Assembly (NCBI GenBank): GCA_033032865.1
Contig: JAWHQI010000075.1
Location: 4,774,001 to 4,838,000 of the forward strand
DNA from: Dactylorhiza incarnata
Lineage: Eukaryota; Streptophyta; Magnoliopsida; Asparagales; Orchidaceae
Direction of reading: 5' to 3'
DNA: 64,000 nt
The position numbers and the translations under genes were made by a program. Shown here piece by piece: positions 32,454 to 43,380 of this stretch (the first letter of the stretch is position 1; each line of letters starts with the position of its first letter). The notes beneath the pieces were generated by a model that was given only the letters and a program-made list of their open reading frames with translations, was not told the origin of the DNA and searched no databases.

Positions 32454-33664
32454 TAGTTGTACATTTTTCCTTGTGCATTGAAGTGAGTGGAAGTAAAATT
32501 ATTTGTGTTTTATTGTGATCTTTACTTTACATATTACTTGTATTTTTGATTAAAACATTTGTTTACTCTATTCAAAATACACTTTTATGCACATCATTAT
32601 CTTCCATAACACTTCTTCTCATGAGTATTGGATCCTAATGCTAATTCTATACTACACTTTATTTATGAAATGCACTAGATAACCTAGCATGCTTTCTACA
32701 ATGTTTGGTATGTTTTGAAATTGTGAATTAAAGTAACATTGTAGTAATGTCTTTTTGATAAGATTATTTCATGCTTGGTTACTGTATTGTCAAAACAAAA
32801 ATTTTAAATGCAAAATGATTTACAAAAACATCTTCTTTATGAAATTGAACTCATATATTTTTTATGAACCATCATTGATTACCATAAGATGTTTTTTGTA
32901 CTTCTATATGTCTTCCGCATCGTAACCATATAATTGTTTTACCTTGCACTTTAATACTTATTTAAAATCTTTCATCTTGTGAGCATCATCACTTGAATCT
33001 TCAAATTCCTTTCTTGCAACAAGTGGTAGACTTGCTTGGTAAACTTTATATTGGTTGAATTTTTTGCTTATAACTCTAATCTATTTCTATTCTAAACACT
33101 CCTCCAACAAGTGAAATATTGCTTATAAAACATCTCTTTTTAACTTAAACTCTTATTTAGTATTATGATGTTTCTTTTTCAAAATCTTCCGCAATACTCA
33201 AACTCTGATTCATTCATGAATTTCAATATAGCTATGTGAGTTTTATTTCAAAAATTCAAATAAAAATATAAACCCATATGCTATGATATTTCCCATTAGA
33301 TTTAAATGCTTAATGTTTCCAATAATTGTTATCCATGACTTCATTTCTCACCATAGCGGGGGCGTAGGGTTGTAGACATTAGATAACCTTATCTCTAGTC
33401 ATGTCTTGTCCTTAACCGGGGAGGGTTCCAGTGGGGCCTTGCGAGGCACTGGGTGGAAAGAGTGCTAGGTTAAGTTTTTTGTCTAGTGTTTGCATATGGG
33501 ATTAACACCCCAACCTACGGCATGTTTGCAGCTCCTCATGCCCATCCGTCACTTAGTACGGGGCTAGGGTGTTGACATATTGTCTGGGTAGATTGGTTAC
33601 TTGGAAATCATGATTGTTTTTAGGCTTAAAACTCTTATTTAAAGGGGAAATCATTATTTTTTGC

Positions 33665-34142
33665 TTAAACTCTGATATATAAAAGGGGGAGAACTACAAA
33701 CAAAAGGGATAAAATAAGTCATAACTCTGATCATTTTCAATGATAGACAAGTCTAAAACTCCTTATCATTTACTTAAAAAGCTCGATCATGCCTTCTCTT
33801 TTATTTACACATTTTTTAGTACTTTGTTTCACTACCCACTTTTGCTAATAACAAATGGGGAGAACTAACATGATAAAATGCAAAAGGGGGAGAACTAACA
33901 TGATAAATATATAATCCGCTATCAAAATGCAAACCCAACATGATTGATTAAGTTGATAGCATACATATTAGGGGAGCATTCACATAGGGGAGCATATATT
34001 TAGGGGGAGCAATTCTAAATGCTAAAATCAATAATTATCCTAAAGTCATCACTCTCACACACACACGTATAGTCTCATCATGCTTATTTATTAATGCTTT
34101 GATTTATCATTAATGGATTTGTTATTATCAAAAGGGGGAGTT
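33665..34142 (+). other. D multiple polypurine tracts
   Basis: AAAAGGGGGAGAAC or close variants occur near 33680, 33855 and 33882, followed by AGGGGAGCA types near 33970, 33985 and 34000, and AAAAGGGGGAGTT directly before the 3' LTR. Repeated polypurine tracts are a known Sirevirus feature, which supports the lineage call. Confidence 0.8.
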
Positions 34143-35177
34143 TGTTGGAACACGGTCTTCCGCATCTCCTAGGTTTGAGAATAACAAATCCTATGTGTAT
34201 TTGATCCTATGTGTTCAAGTGTGCAGGTTAATATAGTCCATATGACTCAAGGAGTACTCATGATGACTGCCCCCAAAATTGAGGCCAAAATTCGAACAAG
34301 CTCACTAGCACCGGCGGTAGCGATAGCGCCCTGCGCTAGCATTGATTAGCTCGATTCTGGCGGCATTTTTAGAAGGAGCTAGCGCCCGGCGGTAGCTACT
34401 AGCACTGGCGGTAGCATGGCGCACAAGAGGCATAGAGCAAATTGTTGCCACAGATGGGAGATTCAGCCGTGCAAGATCATTCCTAATCCGGGCTAGCGCC
34501 GGCGGTAGCGTGAAGGCTATAAATTGGATGCTTTGACTCCGAATTCTTCATCCTCCTCCAATCCCAAACTCCAGAGCTTCGTGCCACACCAGAGAGAGGA
34601 AGATTCAGAGCGATACTCCCACAATTCCATAAAGCCTTAAGGAGATCCGTGGAGAAGATTTCAACACGCGTCATCATCGTGACGAAAGGCCGCATCGACT
34701 ACGATCATACTCTGCGGGCCTTCGTCCACTTCTCCAAGAGATCCACATAGAGGGAGTTTTTATATTATTGTCTTTTCATTTCATATCTTTTCTGTAAACG
34801 GTAGTGAAATCGCCTCGTGTTGGCGACTAGGTCTGGGGTAGATCTAGGGGGTGCTCGAGGCCTTTCTGGGGATAGATCGGCTAGAGCGGCTTGAGGCTGT
34901 ATCTGGGGAGAGATCGGCTAAAGCCAACCGGTTCGTGGGGATACGAGTCGGTATAGAAAATGAAAAAGAATTTTTATTAGTCGCCTCCGATTTCTAGCGT
35001 CATAGAAATCAAGTTTTGTAAAACATTATTTGATATTAATAAAGCATATCTCTTTATTATTGTTTTACTTGATGTCTCTTTATTAATCTTGCAATATTTC
35101 GAAGTTTTTCTGAATATAATCTAAAGTTTTTGAAAACCCTTATTCACCCCCCTCTAAGGGCGCCGACCGATCCAACA
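34143..35177 (+). repeat. D 3' LTR
   Basis: Nearly identical to 27189-28200, with the extra 24-bp word unit before the TATA box. Confidence 0.93.
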
Positions 35178-36116
35178 TCATCTCATTTTGTTAAACGTGA
35201 TGTAGGCCATCTAGTTGGCTAGTTTGAGCTTTGATTTCCATGACCCATTCTCTTACCCTTGCAAGCCAAGTTTGGGCCTACCCCTCCTTTGTTTCAGCTC
35301 CTCTTTCAATCACCAAAGCCTGAAGCTTATCCTATTTTCGCAACCAAAAATGTGTTGACTGAACTTAAATTTCATATTTGGATGTGATGCTTGGAACCTT
35401 TGCGATGTGAAAGAAAGATCTATTTTAATTGCTGAAAACATTGTTGTAAGCCAACCGGGGGATAAAAGAAAAAAAAAGAAGTTAAAAGAAAAATCTGAAA
35501 AGATTTGGAATGAAAAGAAATCCCCTTGAGCGTAATAGAAAATTCAGTTGGTATTCGCTGGAGTAGGCTGTGTGCACACCTAGTTTTCAAGCTAAGTTTG
35601 GGGGTGTGTCACACTAGCATCGCTTGTGGTCTTGTTTTGGGTTCAGCGTTATCCTTAGACTCAATTGGGTTGCATAGCCGTCTCGTTTATCGTTGAATAT
35701 CATACCGTTACCTAAGCCCCATTATAACCTGAAAGTCCTATTGATTTAACTTTTGAGTTTGCTAGCGTCGTTGAGAGAGTGTAACCGGGCAAGCTTATGG
35801 TTCTCGACGTTGATGGATTTCAGCGGAGTTATCCCCGAATTCCGGTCTTTCGCAACACCCTCCTGAGTGGCTTGTTTACTTTCTCATCGGGCACGACCGC
35901 AAAAATTCTTCATGATTCACCATCTGAGTACAAATAAATCTCTATTTACGCATTTATACTTTTGTAAATTAGTTAGCATAGTTAGAGTCTCCTTTTATTG
36001 AATTTCAATTTGCAAGCGTATGATACTTCGCATCTTACTCTGTCTCTGCAATTCTCTACTCTAGCTACCTTTTTCATACTCCGCCGGATTTGTTTGCTCG
36101 GGATGCGCAAACAGGT
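35178..36116 (+). other. N2 interior after D, non-coding
   Basis: It continues the N2 interior with homology to N1 (TGATGTAGGCCA near 35196 compares with N1 near 5150). A TTTGGGGGTGTG tract at about 35598 resembles the polypurine tract, which recurs at 36117-36129. No gene seen. Confidence 0.7.
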
Positions 36117-36129
36117 AAGTTTGGGGGTG
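36117..36129 (+). other. N2 polypurine tract
   Basis: AAGTTTGGGGGTG abuts the 3' LTR. Confidence 0.85.
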
Positions 36130-36807
36130 TGATGAGTCCCAATTATATACATATTTTCGGACTCATTTAGGCTAGTTTTTCTGCATTTGTACTTCAGTCT
36201 CGTCAATATTTCTTCCATTCATGCTTTTATTTGAAGTACATGTCTATGCCTATTTTTGTGTGCAATTGCGCACTTTGTTGTTGGGGGTAAGCACTTCGTG
36301 CTCCCCATTGTATTTTCTGTATTTGTGTGCTGCTGGAAGTATTTCCCCAGTTTGTGCTTGAGCTGTAAATTGTGGTTGTTCCCCATTTGCTAGAATTCAT
36401 TTCTGTATAAATCGCACGGTCGTGCGATTTCTTGGCGCACGGCCAGTTGCGGTCGTGCGTTCGTGATGCCCAGCAAATTGGAGCCTCGGAGTTTACTCGT
36501 GCGTTTTAACGCACGGGCGGTATTGGTCGTGCGTGAGCAAAACGCACGGGCGGCGCCCTTCTTCTCTTGCACGCCTGCTGCGCTTAAGTATCGCACGGTC
36601 CACGCACGGTCGTGCGTTCGACCGTGCGTGACCAAATTTCTGACGTTTTCTTATAAAAGCTGCAGCTTCAACCTAAGAGGGAGAGTTCCGTACACGCGGT
36701 ACATCAGCGCCGATTTAGCCATCTCCATTAGGGTTTCGTCCCTTTGGCCTCCTCCTTCATCCGAGAGCTTCAAGGGAGATCTAACCGCCATTACCTTCAA
36801 GCAAGAG
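36130..36807 (+). repeat. N2 3' LTR, truncated
   Basis: It matches the first 678 bp or so of the 5' LTR, up to CTTCAAGCAAGAG, then stops at a junction with Copia-B integrase sequence. It carries the opening hairpin, word cluster and TATA box. Confidence 0.9.
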
Positions 36808-37403
36808 TCCTTCCTAGGTGAATCACTCATGGATAAAGATTTATAACTACTCTTGGTTTGCTTTCCTAGTTAATAAGCACTGCAGAGTCCTTCCTTCTTG
36901 TATGAACCAGAAGGCAGTCCTCTTACTAGACTATCCTTGGATAGCTTAGAGATAGTTCTAAGGTTAATATGTCCTATCCTTTTATGTCATAATTCATTTG
37001 TTTTAGTTAGTGAATTAAATAAACAAATATCTGAATTGGCAGAGTCAAAATTGACTAAATAAATATTTCCATGTCTAATACCAAATAACACATTAATATT
37101 TTTATTATTGGTAATAAGACATAAGGAATGGTTAAAAGTTACCTGATAACCTTCATCACATAGCTAGCTTATGCTAATGAGGTTATGCTTGAGACCCTTG
37201 ACATATGCTACCTCTTTGAAGGTAACTGCTCCAACTTTGATTTTTCCATAGCCTTCGGTTTGTCCACAGTTGGAGTCTCCAAAAATCACTTTGGGTCCAA
37301 GATTTGCCTTGTAGTTGCTTAGGTTGGCCTTGTTTCCAGTCATGTGCTTTGAGAACCCACTATCCAAATACCATTTTTCTTTTATGTTTGGATAGCCTTG
37401 CAC
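36808..37403 (-). pseudogene. pol: Copia-B protease end and pre-integrase region
   Basis: Minus strand encodes WYLDSGFSKHMTGNK (aspartic protease DSG) and the pre-integrase region matching Copia-A at about 10-577, including the segment after GSYKKEGLC. Stops interrupt it. It breaks at 36808, where the Copia-A equivalent is about position 577, so the integrase catalytic core is missing. Confidence 0.88.
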
Positions 37404-37611
37404 CTACACAACAGAAAATAAACTAGTTGTTCTTGACCCAGACTACCTTGGGCCTTTTTGTCTTTCCACAAAAATCAGAAATGTAAGAAATCTCAGGCTA
37501 ATCCTTATAGCCTTGTGGATGATATCTCCTTAGAGGAATTATCCACTCAGTGAAAGGATTTTTAGTATGTTTAGAATGAGAATTCTTTTGAAATTAAGTA
37601 TATTTTCCGTT

Positions 37612-37775
37612 CGATGAATTTTGGTGAGTTCGTCGATCGCCGTTCGACGAATCGAAGTGGTTTCGTCGAGCGCCGTTCTAACAATAGTTATACTGAAAGT
37701 CTGTGTTCAGCTTTCGTCGATCGTCGTTCGATGAATTCTTATGATTTCATCGAGCTCCGTTCAATGAATTCTGTT
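37612..37775. repeat. TTCGACGAA words inside Copia-B gag/protease coding region
   Basis: About eight variants (CGTTCGACGAATC, GTTCGTCGATCG, CCGTTCGATGAATT) lie between the gag end and protease. On the minus strand they give repeated residues of the type NSSNGDRR and NGARRN. The word is that of the LTR array of the same family. Confidence 0.85.
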
Positions 37776-39465
37776 GAATTCCTTTATTCTTAACATCCTT
37801 GCTTGAAATATTCTTAATAACTTCTACTGCCTCTTTGTTCTTGGCAGAAATGAACTTCACTGGTGTAGATAAAGTATTCTTCTTAAGAATATGTGGCTGA
37901 CTTGATGATGCACACAAGCCCAGTTTGCCATTGAGTCTGGCATTCACTGTGCTTGTGATGTCCATCAGTTTGATACTTCTACCATTGAGGGATTCTTCAA
38001 ACTTCTGAGCCTCAGATAATTTGTTCTCAATGAGAACAATATGTTCTTTTGAAGTAGCCAATTCTTTCTTAAGATTGACATTATCTTCAACCAGTTGATT
38101 CATTTCAACCAACTTATTTCTGAGAGAAAGTATTTCCTTCTCAGATTTAATTAAATCTAAACAAAGAGTTTTAAAATCATTTTTAAAATCATTTGAATTA
38201 AAGTCAAAGGTAGAGATTACCTGATCATCATCAATTTCAGATTCTGATGCATCTGAATTATTTCCCGAGGCATTGATAGCCATCATGCAGAAATTTCTTT
38301 CATCTTCATCATCACTGGAGCTGGATGATGATGCAAGTTCTGAATCATTGTATGAGTCATAAATAGCCATCTAGCATTGATCCGTGTCATTTGCATTCTC
38401 TTCATCTTCAGAAGAGCCGGATGAAGACTCTGAGTCTGTCTCACTCCATGACTCAGCTACAAAGCCTCTTCCCTTATGTTTGTGTTTGTGGGAGGATGGC
38501 TTGCCGGAGTGCCTCTTTTCTTCTTTTCTTTTGTCCTTATTTTGGTTCTCTGGACACTCAGGTAGAATGTGTCCATGTTTTCTGCAGCCAAAACAAATAA
38601 TTTCTGTAGAATTTGTTTTGTCATACATTGGTTTTTCTTTTTATCTGAGATCCTTCTTTTTGAAGTCCTTTCTAGCCATTTTGTAAAATCTCTTGGCTAG
38701 GAGGCTCATAAACTCCAAATCTCCTAGAGCTTTATCTTCCACTTATGTAGCTTGGAAAGTAATGCTCCTTTCCTTCTTGGATGCTGGAGATGAGGTAGAT
38801 TGTTCAGCTTCTCTAGTCTTGATAAGCCGCTCATAGGATTTTAATTTGCCTAACAAGGTCTTAGTAGAGATCTCATTGAGGCTTCTGGATTCCTTGATTG
38901 GCCAGATCCTTGAGTCCCATGTGCTGAGGAAGCACATTAGGATCTTATAATTGACTTCAGTGATTGAGATCACTTTGTCCAATGATTTCAGTTCATTGAT
39001 TATGAGACTGAGTCTATTGTACGTGTCTGTTACTGTCTCAGTTTCTCCCTTTTTGAAGTTCTCATATTGAGAGATGAGATGAGATCTTCTATCTTTTCTC
39101 TCATCTGCAGAACCTTCAACCATGTTGTTGAGGGAAATCCAAATATCCCTAGCTGAGGTGCATTCCACAACCTTTTGGAAAATGTCATCAGACATTGTCT
39201 GTGCCAAGATATTCATTGCTTTGGCAACTTCACTTCTTTGTTTCTTTTGAGCATCTGTCCACTCAGGAGGTGGAACAACATTATTGTTTGTTGCTGCTTC
39301 AGCACTTGTTATTGCTGTTGGAGTAAGAGGTCCTTTCAAAATAGCATTAAAGATATAATCATCAATAGAATTCATATATAATAGGATCCTTGCCTTACAT
39401 AATGCAAACTTATTTAGATTGCACATAGGAGGTCTTGTGCTTGAATATTCTTTGTTCTGTGCCAT
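37747..39465 (-). pseudogene. gag: Copia-B gag, single frame with three stops
   Basis: The frame runs from ATG at 39465 for 573 codons. It has the Copia capsid (UBN2) landmarks FNAILKGP, RDIWISLNNMVEGSADERKDRRSHL (short parts), ETVTDTYNRLSLIINELKSL and LLGKLKSYE, then a zinc knuckle CFGCRKHGHILPEC (about 38560-38600), an acidic/serine stretch and a coiled-coil-like C-terminal region. Stops at 38743-38745, 38641-38643 and 38371-38373 are all in the same frame, so only point changes broke it. The long C-terminal extension is usual for Sireviruses. Confidence 0.92.
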
Positions 39466-39547
39466 GAGTTTTTAGCCAAAAAAAACTCTAGAAGAAATTA
39501 TGATCTAATTGATCTTTGGATTCAGGTGTTAGCCTGTAAACAATCAA

Positions 39548-39563
39548 CCTACCTCTGATACCA
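39548..39563 (-). other. Copia-B primer-binding site, initiator tRNA-Met
   Basis: Minus strand TGGTATCAGAGGTAGG, two bases from the LTR end. Confidence 0.92.
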
Positions 39564-39565
39564 AT

Positions 39566-41250
39566 TAAAAGTGAGGTTAGATCTTAGATTTACTCTAGAG
39601 GGGGGGGGGGGGGTGAATAGAGTATTAAAAGTTTTTAACTTATTTTATAGCGGAATTAAAATACCGATATATATATATATGTATAACAGGCTGAGTATAA
39701 AAACAAAATAAGAAATCACACAGCATAGTACAGAAAGAAAAACACAATCGTAGAAGACACAAGGATCTATAGTTGTTCCCCAATCAAACTGGGTACATCT
39801 ACTCTTCTACCAACCTTGGTAGGAATCCACTGGGTTTTTGATCAGGTGCCCTATCACCACTGGGATTTTTGATCAGGTGCCCAAACACCACTGAGCTTTT
39901 GATCAGGTGCTCAAACCAAATCACAGGTTTTGTATTAGGTGCCCTGCCACCAATGGTTTAACTTTTGAAGGGAGTTAGAACCCTGTACAAGATGGGATAA
40001 AAAGGGTAAACAAAAAGGTTTATGAAATTCTTCTCTGTCAACAAGCTGAGAGAAGACTAGTGGATTGTTGATGTAAAGCTCCCCCTGTCTGATAGAAATA
40101 CTTGATAGTTAATGGATGGAGCTTTCACTTGAATGAAACTCGTCCTTGATAGCAGATGAATCTGAGAGACAAAGTTTCTCAGATTATTGTTGCTCTTTGA
40201 AGATTAGAACTAGCAGCTGAAAACTGAGAGAAGATCTTTGATGTTCTCAGAGAGTGAGAGTTCTGCTGTTGAGGATGAACATCTTTCTTTCTTTTTGACT
40301 TTTTGTATTTCTTTCTCGACTGATACTTCTCTATTCTTTCTCTGGTACTACTCTCTTCTATCTCTCTTTTTCCTTAGACAATATATGACTGGTTGAAATC
40401 CAAATCTTCTGAATAAGGAATATAATATTCTGAAAAGATATTTCTTGGAACTGCAATCTGATTCAACAATATCCTTTTATTCCTTTTCCTTTTCCATGAA
40501 AGTATCATTTTCCAATATATGTCAACGACTACTTTCTCGAAAGAAGAGAATGGAAAGGAATAAATAAAAGGAAGAAATTGAATCTTGACTTATCTGATAA
40601 ATGAATAAGTCCAAATCATAGAATAGATCCATTGCTGATTTGTCGAGCTGAGTTCAGAGATAAATAGATAACTGATTTATCAGAAGTTTGTCAAGCTGAG
40701 GAGAAAATTCGTCGAGCTGAAAGCTGAGTTAGTCGAACTGAAAGTTGAATTAGTCGAACTGAATCTGGAGTTCGTCGAACTGAATTAATTCGTCGAACAC
40801 AATCTGGAGTTCATCGAACTAAATCTGGAGTTCATCAAACTGAGAGATAATCTGCTGAACTGGCTGGAAGATTGAATTCGTCGAGCTGAGAAGCAATTTC
40901 GTCGAACTGAACATCTTGTTACTTATACATCGAACACAGAGCTGAGTTTGTTGATCTCAAACTGGAGTTCGTCGAACTGAAGATAAAATCTGTTGAACTG
41001 GCTGGAGAATTGAAATCGTCGAGCTGAAGAGCAAGTTCGTCGAACTGAAGCATGGCGTTTGTCGAACTCAGAAAGGATTTCGTCGAACGCAGATTGATGT
41101 TCGTCGAACACAGAAACTTGGAATTTTTCCTAAGTTCTAGCTACTCAGACACACTTAGACCTTGACCCTTAGACTATACAATGGGGTCAACGTGAGTCCT
41201 AGTCACAGATAGTGATCCTAGCCCAAATCAGTAATAGGGTTGTTCCAACA
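39566..41250 (-). repeat. Copia-B 5' LTR
   Basis: Matches 21204-22866 with small indels. G-run at about 39600-39613, GATCAGGTGC phrases near 39840-39910, word array at 40642-41106. The terminal TG is TA-changed at 39566-39567. Confidence 0.93.
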
Positions 41251-41400
41251 GGTTATGTTTGGCCCTAGCGTTGCGTACGTGCGGCTTGTTCGGGGCGTCA
41301 GTTAACTCCCGACTCCTTGGAATCTTCTTGTCTCCTACTCTTTTATGGTTGTTGCACTAACTCATGTTCTTGCATCTGGTATCGAAGCGTAACGTTCCAG

Positions 41401-42252
41401 CAAGGTCCATGCGTCTCCCCTTAAACTTTGAGCGAGGATCAAATTAGTGCATGGCGAAAATGCTTTGGCATTGCGGCGGACATGGAGGTTAAGATCCTGC
41501 TTCCCGGGGACCGTGCCCTGAATACGCCTGAGGGTTATGTCACCATTTTAGAGGGGTGTCTGAAAGCTAGTTTCCGAGTTCCCCTTGGTGAGGAGGTGGT
41601 GAAAATTTTCTGATTTTGCGGTGTGTCGATCGCCCGGTTTTCTTCAATGGGGATGACGAGGATTATGGGCTTGGTTAGCTTCTTTCGGGAGCATGGCTCC
41701 CGACTGACTCTCCCGCTTTTTTGGGAATGGTGCAAGATTTGTCCTGGCTTTGGTGATCGGATTGAGGTCAAGAGCAACAAGAGGTGGATGGCTTGCTTTT
41801 GAGGAGAAGATTGACTACTATCACGGCGGGACCCTCATTGGGTTCATCAGGTACCCCTGAGGACTGCCTGAGTTTGGCATGAGCTTCCTGGACGATGATG
41901 CAGACTTGTGGGCTGGGAATATGACTTTTCTCCTGTGCTTGGGTTTGAGGATTCATGTGATGTGGTGAGAGATCTTCTTGGGATCGGCGTGTTTGTTGAT
42001 GAGAAGAGACAACTAGTTCTGGCGGGCCTTTCTACCAACGTCGAGCGAAATTATGACATGCCCCTAGAGCAGGGAAAGAAGAGGAAGTTAGTCTTCTGGC
42101 TGAAGTGCGGGGAGGCGTGGTCATCCTCCACTCCTGAGCTCGTGGTTGTAGTTGACGATGATGATCCTGGCGATTTGGAGGGTGTAGCACTGGCTACTGC
42201 TCCTGCTACTGAGGAGATAATAGAGTTGTCAGTTGTTGAGTCAATTCCATAG
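41401..42252 (+). pseudogene. TAT antisense-type ORF remnant (gypsy-type transposon domain), first part
   Basis: The first segment (41428-41613) has PEGYVTILEGCLKASFRVPL, which resembles the N terminus of the putative gypsy-type transposon domain (Pfam PF04195, from memory). After a stop it continues with degenerate homology, and 41908-42252 encodes an acidic segment. In TAT elements such ORFs lie antisense to pol; here pol remains are on the minus strand (44455-44690), consistent with that. The family call is moderately sure. Confidence 0.55.
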
Positions 42253-42400
42253 TATAGGTCAGAAAAGTTGTTGGCGGTCGCAAAGGGTAAGAAACACGAG
42301 TCCTCCTCCCATTGGGCCATAATGTTGAAGGTAGGCCCTTTGCTTTATTTGCTTTGCAACCGTCCTTTTTGTCGTGGTTCTGACCTTGAGTGTCACCCTT

Positions 42401-42835
42401 CTAGATGGACGAGCAACGCAACCTGTCCTTTATGTGGAATGACAGTTACATGACTTTGATGGATGAGTTCAGGTCCCTTCAGGAGAGGCTGAGCATGACG
42501 GAGGATTCCCTAGCTTCGACCAGGGTGAGGAGGGAGAAGGCGATCTCTCGTCTGGATCGATCGTAGTTTGAGCATGTTGCGTCTCAGTCCGAGAACAAGT
42601 TGTTGTAAGGGAAGCTTGATGCGGCAATGGTGGACCCCACAGAGGCTTACAACTGTCCCAAGGTGGCTCAGTCGGAGATGTCCAGACTAGAGGCCGAGGT
42701 GACGCGGCTGAAGGAGGAGACGACTCGTATGGCTTCCGCATAGTAGGACGTTGAGGCGGTCAAAGCATCTGTGATTGCTGAGTACAAAGAATCTTTTGAC
42801 TTCATGATTGAGCATGGATGATGGCTATCGAGGTG
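42401..42835 (+). pseudogene. TAT antisense-type ORF remnant, coiled-coil part
   Basis: In one frame, with stops, it reads MDEFRSLQERLSMTEDS, then SRLEAEVTRLKEETTRM, a heptad-rich coiled coil as in the C-terminal part of the better preserved antisense ORF at 55976-56377. Near 42812-42850 a 20-bp phrase is duplicated (GATGATGGCTATCGAGGTG). Confidence 0.5.
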
Positions 42836-43380
42836 ATGATGGCTATCGAGGTGGACCCGCTCCTGGAGGATGATCGCGAGGTCGCATTCCGTCTTGGTTT
42901 AGCAAGAGCCTTTGTTTGACACAGAGGATGTCAGAGCGTGATGGTCTTGTGTTGGATGATGCTTCGAACAACAATCATGACATGGACATTGAGCGATGAC
43001 TTCCCTTCCTATCTATATTTGCGATATACTTACGCTTTATATCTTTACTTGCTAGTTTGTCTTTGTAGCAGTGGGTGCAGTTTAGCACCGTAGTATGCTT
43101 TTGTTCGTTATGTAGCCCTTGTGGTGTTTGTTGAGATAATTAATCTCTTCCCCTGCTTGAGCTTTGTGTGTTGTGATTGTCTAGAAGTGCCTTGTTTTTC
43201 ACGCTCCTTTTTGTATAAGCATGCGAGCTTGGCGCTGCTTGTTTAGCTTTAGAGATCACCGCTTGGCGTTAGTGCGCTAGGGCATTGACGCTTGAACGTG
43301 ATGTGAGGGAACGTTTTCCCCCCTGCTATTCTAATTGCGGGTGGGGGGGGGGGGGCTTGGATCCTCATTTTACCAAACGG
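42836..43380. other. TAT remnant, non-coding
   Basis: No gene. A G-homopolymer lies at about 43343-43356. Confidence 0.5.

Larger units (their letters stand above)
30069..33660 (+). other. D interior, AT-rich, non-coding
   Basis: About 3.6 kb with no supported coding region. It includes a cluster of GCGCTAGCGCCGGCGCTAGCG-like words (about 31306-31337), matching the LTR array of the same element, and two homologous 61-nt stem-loops (32213-32273 and 32393-32453). This is unusual size for retained non-coding DNA in an element that has lost pol. Confidence 0.75.
27189..35177 (+). mobile_element. D: Sirevirus-derived non-autonomous LTR retrotransposon, gag without pol
   Basis: LTRs of 1,012 and 1,035 bp start TGTTGGAACACGG and end GATCCAACA. 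The interior has a Met primer site, a Copia-type gag and about 4 kb of AT-rich non-coding DNA, then several purine-rich tracts before the 3' LTR. Flanks GCATC (27184-27188) and TCATC (35178-35182) are a target duplication with one change. No protease, integrase, RT or RNase H was found. A 24-bp deletion in the 5' LTR explains most of the LTR length difference. Confidence 0.92.
23561..36807 (+). mobile_element. N2: non-autonomous element related to N1, 3' end deleted
   Basis: Order on the plus strand: 5' LTR (23561-24969), tRNA-Asp primer site, acidic zinc-knuckle ORF, interior with D inserted (27189-35177), polypurine tract (36117-36129), and a 3' LTR that stops at 36807. It shares primer site, polypurine tract, palindrome, ORF and much of the LTR with N1 but is clearly diverged. 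No pol genes. It sits within the Copia-B integrase. Confidence 0.9.
21204..41250 (-). mobile_element. Copia-B: Sirevirus-type Copia element, deleted pol, hosts nested N2 and D
   Basis: Same family as Copia-A, opposite orientation. Minus-strand order: 5' LTR (41250-39566), Met primer site, gag, protease, integrase start, [N2 insertion], integrase end, extra-ORF remnant, polypurine tract, 3' LTR (22866-21204). Flanks GGTTG (21199-21203) and GGTTA (41251-41255) are a target duplication with one difference. RT, RNase H and most of the extra ORF are missing. Confidence 0.92.
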
